A stretch of 64,000 bases of DNA from assembly GCF_009909145.1 (NCBI RefSeq), contig NZ_JAAAPJ010000017.1, positions 124,001 to 188,000 of the forward strand, written 5' to 3'. Below the pieces are notes generated by a model. That model worked only from the letters and a program-made list of their open reading frames with translations. It was not told where the DNA came from and did no database searches. The first letter of the stretch is position 1. The number at the start of each line of letters is the position of its first letter. Shown here in pieces: positions 57,706 through 64,000 of the stretch. The stretch is from Corallococcus silvisoli (GTDB taxonomy: Bacteria; Myxococcota; Myxococcia; Myxococcales; Myxococcaceae). The position numbers and the translations under genes are program-made.

Positions 57706-58976
57706 ACAAGCCGTCTCCGCTGCCCGTTGGGATTGCGCATGGCGCGGCCATGCGAGTCCTTCGACTGCTCCATCACGAGGCGATGCGCGCCGAGGATGCC
57801 GTCCTGGAAGGCGAACGCCGAGGACCACAGGTAGAGGTGGAACCGCCGCCAGAGGAACTCCCCCCAGCGGGCGCTGATCTCCTCACGATGGGCGTCCAGG
57901 TTCTCCGCCCATTTCTTGCAGCTCAGGAAGTAGTTGTGCCGGTCGCTCTGGACCTGGAGCAGCTCCAGGCTGCTGCGCTCGACCTCCTTCAGGTAGTCGG
58001 GGAGGCACAGGGGCGAGGTGTTGCTCTGGAAGACCCACTTCATCACGAAGGTGCTCATGCCGAACTTGTCGCCAGAGTAAGCGTCCAGGTAGATGCGTCC
58101 TCCCGGCGCCAGCAGCTCGCAATACTTGGCGATGGTGCGCTTGTAGTCCGGCAGGTGCTCGGTGACGCCAAGGTTGACGATGCCGTCGAAAGGCCTGGCC
58201 GAGAACTCCAGGAGGTGGACCTTGTCGACCCGGCAGTTCGACAGGCCCCGGTTGGCGATGACCTTGCGGATGTAGGCCTCTGACTCATCCGAGATGGTCA
58301 CGGAGTGGACGTGGATGCCTTGCTCGCCGGCATACTGGACGAAAGACCCCCACCCTCCGCCAATGTCCAGCACGCGGTCTCCAGGCTTGGCTCCGATGGC
58401 ATCGATCGCATACTGGAACTTGCGCTTCATGCCGACCTCGAGCGCCTCGTCGTCGCGCTCGAAGAAGCCGTGGGAGTAGCTGCGGATGTCCTTGTCCAAC
58501 CACAGCTCGAAGAACTCAGGGGGTTCGTCGTAGTGGCTGCCGATGAACTCGACGTCACCCTTGACCTGACCGAAGAGCCTGGGCCGGACGTGGTTGGTCC
58601 AGACGTACTGGAGCGGGCGCCGGTCGGTCATGATGTCCCGGAGCTTGAAGAGCTCGAGGATGTCGCCGGTCGCGCTGATGTCACCCGCCATGTACGCTTC
58701 GCCAATGGTGAGTTCGTCCATGGAGGCGAACGCCTCGAAGGCCGCCTCGGACTTCAAATCCACGACGCACACAGGAGGGGCGCTACCACCGAAGACCCGT
58801 TCGCTCCCGTTGGGCAAACGGATGGCCAGCGGGCGCAGCGGTCTGCCCGTGGCCTGGAGCTTCCCGTAGCGCACCTCCAGCTCCGACCAGAAGCCGCGCA
58901 CTCTTTGCTCATTGATTGCCGAGGGTTTTGACGACAGCTCTGGCGCGCTGCCTTTCACTCCGACGGTGGTGGTCAA
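57702..58976 (-). CDS. CFA-synthase-like S-adenosylmethionine methyltransferase
   Basis: A 424-residue protein of the cyclopropane-fatty-acyl-phospholipid synthase family: SAM-binding motif VLDIGGGWGSFVQY (203-216), E273 in GVTEHL. However, the bicarbonate-binding Cys of CFA synthases is replaced (YSHGFF, H169), as is the second His (D299 region, IYLDAYSG) and the following Tyr. It may therefore methylate a double bond or chain by another mechanism, or use a different base. The start is TTG at 58976, supported by AGGAGG six bases upstream (58983-58988). First gene of the lipid operon. Confidence 0.88.
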   Translation of the reverse strand: MTTTVGVKGSAPELSSKPSAINEQRVRGFWSELEVRYGKLQATGRPLRPLAIRLPNGSERVFGGSAPPVCVVDLKSEAAFEAFASMDELTIGEAYMAGDISATGDILELFKLRDIMTDRRPLQYVWTNHVRPRLFGQVKGDVEFIGSHYDEPPEFFELWLDKDIRSYSHGFFERDDEALEVGMKRKFQYAIDAIGAKPGDRVLDIGGGWGSFVQYAGEQGIHVHSVTISDESEAYIRKVIANRGLSNCRVDKVHLLEFSARPFDGIVNLGVTEHLPDYKRTIAKYCELLAPGGRIYLDAYSGDKFGMSTFVMKWVFQSNTSPLCLPDYLKEVERSSLELLQVQSDRHNYFLSCKKWAENLDAHREEISARWGEFLWRRFHLYLWSSAFAFQDGILGAHRLVMEQSKDSHGRAMRNPNGQRRRLV

Positions 58977-59131
58977 GAGAAGCCTCCTGGATGACTGCAG
59001 GGTCGTCGCAAGGGCATGCCCGTGGCGGAAGCCGCGCGCTGACGCGCGATGCTTGCCATTCACAGTCTGGGCCGCCCCATGCCCTTACACGGGTTTGTTC
59101 TTGATTGAAGTGGAATAGAATGGCAGAAATT

Positions 59132-59137
59132 TGTCAA
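59132..59137 (-). promoter_or_regulatory. Candidate -35 element of the lipid operon
   Basis: TTGACA (on the minus strand, 59137-59132) lies in a markedly AT-rich patch (59095-59140) in the 281-base gap upstream of the methyltransferase. A convincing -10 at the usual distance is not visible, so the assignment is tentative. Nothing else is recognised in the gap. Confidence 0.25.
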
Positions 59138-59257
59138 GCATCCAGGACCAGGGTCGTAGCCGCCCTGTCTGACAAGGAAGGGGGACTGCTTGCACCGCTC
59201 AGATCAAGATTCTGGGAGTCCTTGAGCGGCGCCGCATCCGCCTCGGGAGCCTGTGCG

Positions 59258-61045
59258 CTATTCCAGGGTCATGTACTCCGGCTGAGATACCGCCCGGTTC
59301 CTCAGCGCCGAGGGACCACCGCTGTTCACGCAGTAGCCCGTGGGGTTGTCACAGCCGCCCTCCGGGTTGCCCCAGTACGCCGTGAGGTTCATCCAGGACA
59401 GCGAGCCCGTGTAGCTGCCCGCCGGCTGCCAGGGGATGGCCACGATGCGGTTCCAGGTGTCCCACGCGAGCCCGGCCCCGGTGTCGTCCGCCAGGAAGTC
59501 CCCGTTGAAGAGGGTTTCGTAGATGTGGCGGGCCGCGTCTGGGTAGAGCCCGTGGGAACCCTGGGCGGAGAAGACCTCCGGATGCCAACCGGTGAGGAAG
59601 ACCGGCTTGTCCCCGAACGCGAAGGTCTGACCATTGGCGTGCTGGCTCAGGTAGACCTGCGCGGGGCGCCCGTCGACGAAGCGCACCGTGAGGTGTTCCC
59701 AGTCCCCCACGTGGTTGCCAAAGGTGGAATAGCCCCCCACGCACCCCCAGGGGGAATACCAGCCAATGCACACCCGCTTGCCATTGTTGTAGGGGTAGAA
59801 GGTCCAATACAGCACGTCCGTCACGTTCGTCGGCTGGCCTCCCTGGGTGCGCGGGATGATCTGCGCGTAGACCGGGACCGGCGTCTGGTTGGGACGCTGC
59901 CCGTCAAGGAACCGCGGATCCGTGCAGGAATCACAGCCCAGCGCCTGGTTCGTCACCAGGTGGCCGTTCTCCTCGTGGACGTTGGCCAGATGGAACTCCG
60001 TGGAGGACGGGAAGTAGGCCTCGTCCGGGTGCAGCCACACGCGCGGCGCGAAGGCCGCCACCGTCCACGCATCCACCGGCAGCCCCCGCAGCTCCGCGTT
60101 GGACGTGGCGCTCTTGTTGAGCACCCAGTAGCGGCTTCCCCCCGTGTCGCCGTGGCTGGGACGGGAGATGAAGGTGGAGGCGGGCAGGCCCCGATGGTCG
60201 CGCGCCACCGCCTGCCACACCCCGATGTCTTCCTTCGCGCCAGAGCCGCTGTCGTCCCAGACCCAGGCCGGGTTGGCGGCGAGCACGTACTCGCTCCTCA
60301 CGCAGCGGATGAGGTCCGTGGAGGGCTTGGAGTAGCCCAGCACCGCGACGTGGCCCAGGCAGGTGTAGCCCGCGGGCGCGACCGGCTCCCAGAAGGAGAC
60401 GTCGTGCGTTCCTCCCGAGCCGGCGTCGGTCCAGGTCCGGTTGTAGTTGGACGGCCGCGCCAGCAGGTCGCCCTCGCCCCGCACCACGAACGTGGTCGCG
60501 GGAGCCTGCCCCCGCTTGGGCATCGCGACATCCCCCAACGAGAAGAACCCCGGCGACTGGGAGAGGTCCGGACACCAGACGGAGATGTCGGTCTTCGCCC
60601 CGGTGCCGTGATCATCGTAGATCCACGAGAACCGGCTCGTGGGTTGGACCTCCAGCGCCTTGGGATGGCGCAACACCGCCGCGTCCGCGCTCAGGGTGAA
60701 CTCCGCGCTCTGCCCCGAAAGCGCGGTCGCCGCGACCAGCTTGTAGCTCCCCGACGGCAGCGAGACGGCCAGCCGCGAGTCCGTGCCGCCCGCTCCATTG
60801 TCGTCCTGGGCCAGCACCGTGCCGTTCGCGTCCAGCAGGTACAGCCATGCGTCCACGGAGGACGTCAGCGTGAAGGTCATGGGCGGGGATGCGGCCGACA
60901 CCTCCAGTAGGAACGCCCGGTTGCCCGGACTGGACGCGCTCTGCCCACCCGACCCCTGCCAGGCGCCATACACGGTGTTGGCCTGGGCTGGACTCGTCAG
61001 GAACGTGGTCGCGGCGAGCGCGAGGAAGCATTGCCGGAAGGTCAT
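59258..61045 (-). CDS. Secreted Vps62-domain protein with PPC-like domain
   Basis: A 595-residue exported protein: signal peptide (MTFRQCFLALAATTFLTSPAQA), a pre-peptidase C-terminal-like beta domain (about 30-130; VDAWLYLLDANGTVLAQDDN, SGSYKLVAATAL), MABP-like repeats (WIYDDHGTGAKTDISVWCPD and related units at 235 and 290) and a Vps62/DUF946 domain (FAPRVWLHPDEAYFPSS ... HVGDWEHLTVRF). Function in bacteria is unknown; it is probably a secreted lipid- or membrane-binding protein. The ATG at 61045 gives the signal peptide. Divergent from the glycosyltransferase gene. Confidence 0.85.
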   Translation of the reverse strand: MTFRQCFLALAATTFLTSPAQANTVYGAWQGSGGQSASSPGNRAFLLEVSAASPPMTFTLTSSVDAWLYLLDANGTVLAQDDNGAGGTDSRLAVSLPSGSYKLVAATALSGQSAEFTLSADAAVLRHPKALEVQPTSRFSWIYDDHGTGAKTDISVWCPDLSQSPGFFSLGDVAMPKRGQAPATTFVVRGEGDLLARPSNYNRTWTDAGSGGTHDVSFWEPVAPAGYTCLGHVAVLGYSKPSTDLIRCVRSEYVLAANPAWVWDDSGSGAKEDIGVWQAVARDHRGLPASTFISRPSHGDTGGSRYWVLNKSATSNAELRGLPVDAWTVAAFAPRVWLHPDEAYFPSSTEFHLANVHEENGHLVTNQALGCDSCTDPRFLDGQRPNQTPVPVYAQIIPRTQGGQPTNVTDVLYWTFYPYNNGKRVCIGWYSPWGCVGGYSTFGNHVGDWEHLTVRFVDGRPAQVYLSQHANGQTFAFGDKPVFLTGWHPEVFSAQGSHGLYPDAARHIYETLFNGDFLADDTGAGLAWDTWNRIVAIPWQPAGSYTGSLSWMNLTAYWGNPEGGCDNPTGYCVNSGGPSALRNRAVSQPEYMTLE

Positions 61046-61178
61046 GGAAACCTTGGGAAATGAGGAACCCAGGACCCTACCCCGTCGGAGGGGACCTCCG
61101 CCGCTCCGCGTGGGGGCTTCCATCCCGAGCGGGAAGTGCGAGAGTCCACCGCTCGACCACCGCACGAGGGCGCGGACC

Positions 61179-62423
61179 ATGTGTACGTTCTGTGATCTGG
61201 GAATCTGTCACGACCCCGGGCATCGAAGTCAGGCGCTGCTCCGCGAGTGGGTGCGCGACACGTGCGAGCTCTGCACGTTGGGGATCTGCCTGATTCACGG
61301 CGCCTCGGGGCCGCCGGTCGGCGAGACGATCATCCCCCTCTTCGACGTCAAGAGGTCGCTCCGCTCCACCAGCACCTCGGTTTCGCTGACGGAGGTGTCG
61401 TCGACGCCACGTCGGGGAATCCTGAGCGGCATGGAGGACCGGACGTATTGGAATCCGAGCCAGTCGGACGAGGCGCTGATCATCTCGCGGCTCCTCAAGT
61501 CGCCCATGGGCACGCAGCACGCGATCCCGAAGAACATCCATCGCTTCTGGACGGGCGGACCGATGAGCCCGGCGGTCGTCGACGACCTGGTCTCCGACGG
61601 CGCGCGGGCCAAGCAGGCGGGTTGGACCTGCTACCTGTGGTACTCCGCCGAAGTCGAGCGGGTGCTGGATGGACACCTCGACGGGGAGATCAAGAAGACC
61701 GAGGGCATCTTCATCTTCTCGAAGCGCCCTCCGAAGCCCGTGGACAAGCGGCCGACGCGCACCAACCAACGGCGCAGGTTGGAGCTGGCGGGCTTCCGGG
61801 TGGTGCCCATCGAAAAGCTCGACGACTCCAGCAACTGGCTCTCGGAGCTCGCGACGCTCGTCGGGGGCGCCGCGGTGCAGCGCAACTGGGATGAGGTCAA
61901 GTACTTCTCCGACCTCGCGCGGCTGCTTTACCTCAACTTCGTGGGAGGCATCCACATGGATGTCGACATCTCCCTGGGAGACATGGACCTCACGCAGACC
62001 TATTTCCACAACGACCCGAACGGCGAGGTGCCGCTCATGGGCAGCCTGCTGCGCGATCAGTCCGATCCGATGATCCCGAAGCTCCGCTTCCTCAAGAAGA
62101 TCCGCCGCCGGCCCCTGCTCACGAAGGAGGAATACGACGGGTACATGGAGGCGCTCTCCGCGCTGGTCGAGAAGGGAATGCTCGCCGCGGGCATGCTGAA
62201 CGCGCTGATCGCGTCGCGCCCCAACACCACCCACCTCAAGGACACCATCGTCGAGTTCCGCAAGGCCATCCTCAAGAACAAGGGCCTCATCAGCGGCATG
62301 GCGCTCTCCCGCGTCATGCTCTTCGGCAAGAGCCGGCAGGGGGACGTCGAGCAGGCCATGAAGTGGACCGTCCCGCCCTACCTGGTCCGCCTCGACCCCG
62401 ACACCGACGAGAGCAACCTCTGA
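61179..62423 (+). CDS. Clostridial-toxin-like (DxD) glycosyltransferase with Cys-rich N-terminus
   Basis: A 414-residue protein. Residues 2-40 hold two related Cys/His knuckles: C2-x2-C5-x4-C10 with H11/H15 and C29-x2-C32-x4-C37 with H40 (CTFCDLGIC, CELCTLGIC), probably zinc-binding. The rest resembles the TcdA/TcdB sugar-binding glycosyltransferase: IPKNIHRFWTGG, YFSDLARLLYLNFVGGIHMDVD with metal-binding D261-V-D263. Those toxins glucosylate small GTPases of eukaryotic cells. No signal peptide, so any export would need a dedicated system. The ATG at 61179 was chosen because it keeps the first Cys knuckle. Confidence 0.82.
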   Translation: MCTFCDLGICHDPGHRSQALLREWVRDTCELCTLGICLIHGASGPPVGETIIPLFDVKRSLRSTSTSVSLTEVSSTPRRGILSGMEDRTYWNPSQSDEALIISRLLKSPMGTQHAIPKNIHRFWTGGPMSPAVVDDLVSDGARAKQAGWTCYLWYSAEVERVLDGHLDGEIKKTEGIFIFSKRPPKPVDKRPTRTNQRRRLELAGFRVVPIEKLDDSSNWLSELATLVGGAAVQRNWDEVKYFSDLARLLYLNFVGGIHMDVDISLGDMDLTQTYFHNDPNGEVPLMGSLLRDQSDPMIPKLRFLKKIRRRPLLTKEEYDGYMEALSALVEKGMLAAGMLNALIASRPNTTHLKDTIVEFRKAILKNKGLISGMALSRVMLFGKSRQGDVEQAMKWTVPPYLVRLDPDTDESNL

Positions 62424-62433
62424 CGCGGTGAGG

Positions 62434-62453
62434 CGCCCCCGGCGCGGGGGGCG
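62434..62453. terminator. Bidirectional terminator hairpin
   Basis: CGCCCCC (62434-62440) pairs with GGGGGCG (62447-62453) in the 36-base gap between two convergent genes. There is no T-tract. Confidence 0.45.
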
Positions 62454-62459
62454 TGCCCG

Positions 62460-63596
<1,137 letters not shown>

Positions 63597-63850
63597 CCAG
63601 CCTCCAGGAGGCCGGCAGTGTAGAGCGGCGATGCGCCGGAGACGAGCGGGCCTGGCCGCCGCCGAGGGCTTCGAGGAGGCCGCGCGCAGGTGCGGCCCCC
63701 TCCCCTGCATCGGGCCCAGCAGCGCGCGGCCAAGCGACAGCCGGGGCGATGACGCCTGGCGGACGGCTTGGCGGCAAGGAGGGAGCCACCATCATTGAGG
63801 GAAGAGGGGGCTCTCCTCGAAGTGGGGACGCTCCTCCCCTGCCCCGACCC
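63597..63850. other. 254-base intergenic region
   Basis: It separates divergent genes (beta-helix lipoprotein, minus; PAS protein, plus) and so must contain both promoters. I see no clear consensus, palindrome or ORF of interest in it. Confidence 0.4.
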
Positions 63851-64000
63851 ATGGCTCGCCTGCACGACAGCCCATCACCTCCGACCCCAGATGGGACTCC
63901 TTCGAGGCACAGCCGCGTCCTTGAATCCGTCTTCGCCAGCATGGGCGAAGGGGTGATCGTGGCGGACGAGCACCAGCGGTTCGTGTTCATGAACCCGGCG
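63851..64000 (+). CDS. PAS-domain protein, N-terminal fragment (probable sensor kinase)
   Basis: An ATG at 63851 opens a frame that continues past the window. The first 50 residues contain the start of a PAS domain: VLESVFASMGEGVIVADEHQ followed by RFVFMNPA. The usual continuation is a histidine kinase or c-di-GMP enzyme, but nothing after the PAS start can be seen. Confidence 0.75.
   Translation, partial: MARLHDSPSPPTPDGTPSRHSRVLESVFASMGEGVIVADEHQRFVFMNPA

Overview
The window is high-GC (about 70%) DNA with strong third-position GC bias, dense genes and many secreted, lipoprotein and kinase genes. Eukaryote-like Ser/Thr kinases, a caspase-fold surface protein, a CarF-type plasmalogen desaturase, a TonB-fused receptor and many proteins of unknown function all point to a myxobacterium of the Myxococcus/Corallococcus/Pyxidicoccus group. 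It looks chromosomal. I saw no phage, insertion sequence, CRISPR, tRNA or rRNA.

Layout. 1-7.9 kb: the end of an RpoH-type sigma factor, an OPT transporter, a Bor-like lipoprotein, a HEAT-like/HD-domain gene pair, an RluD-type pseudouridine synthase and a small conserved protein. 8-18.3 kb, all minus strand: a MinD/FlhG-like ATPase coupled to a J-like/RodZ-type HTH protein; selA coupled to an HNH nuclease; a diiron MBL protein, Ser/Thr kinase and VOC protein operon; and a large Slt-type lytic transglycosylase. 18.4-28 kb: a nine-TM GAF histidine kinase, a zinc-ribbon protein, an M35-type secreted metalloprotease, a lone GspC, an ABC-F ATPase and a PEGA-tailed Ser/Thr kinase. 28-37.6 kb is accessory: small secreted proteins, a LamG protein preceded by an overlapping 49-codon ORF, a TetR/FAD-monooxygenase divergent pair with a clear operator-like palindrome, a bacilliredoxin homologue without its active-site cysteines, a secreted zinc protease and two outer-surface genes. 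37.9-47.5 kb: an aldehyde dehydrogenase, then exbB-exbD-tonB, a receptor carrying its own TonB C-terminal domain, a lipoprotein and a caspase/beta-repeat/barrel surface protein. 47.5-51.7 kb is rearranged: a di-heme peroxidase flanked by broken copies of the caspase gene and a truncated AraC gene, then an RluA-family protein with an altered catalytic motif. 51.9-64 kb: a protein of seven charged helical repeats, two unrecognised membrane proteins, a four-gene lipid operon, a Vps62-like secreted protein, a clostridial-toxin-like glycosyltransferase with a Cys-rich head, a parallel beta-helix lipoprotein and the start of a PAS protein.

The best candidates for an undescribed system are (i) the translationally coupled operon at 55216-58976 (CFA-synthase-like methyltransferase, CarF-type vinyl-ether desaturase, hotdog thioesterase, fatty-acid desaturase), which looks like a pathway that makes and then modifies ether or unsaturated lipids, and (ii) the helical-repeat protein at 51898-53205. 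All identifications were made by eye from motifs; no database search was run.
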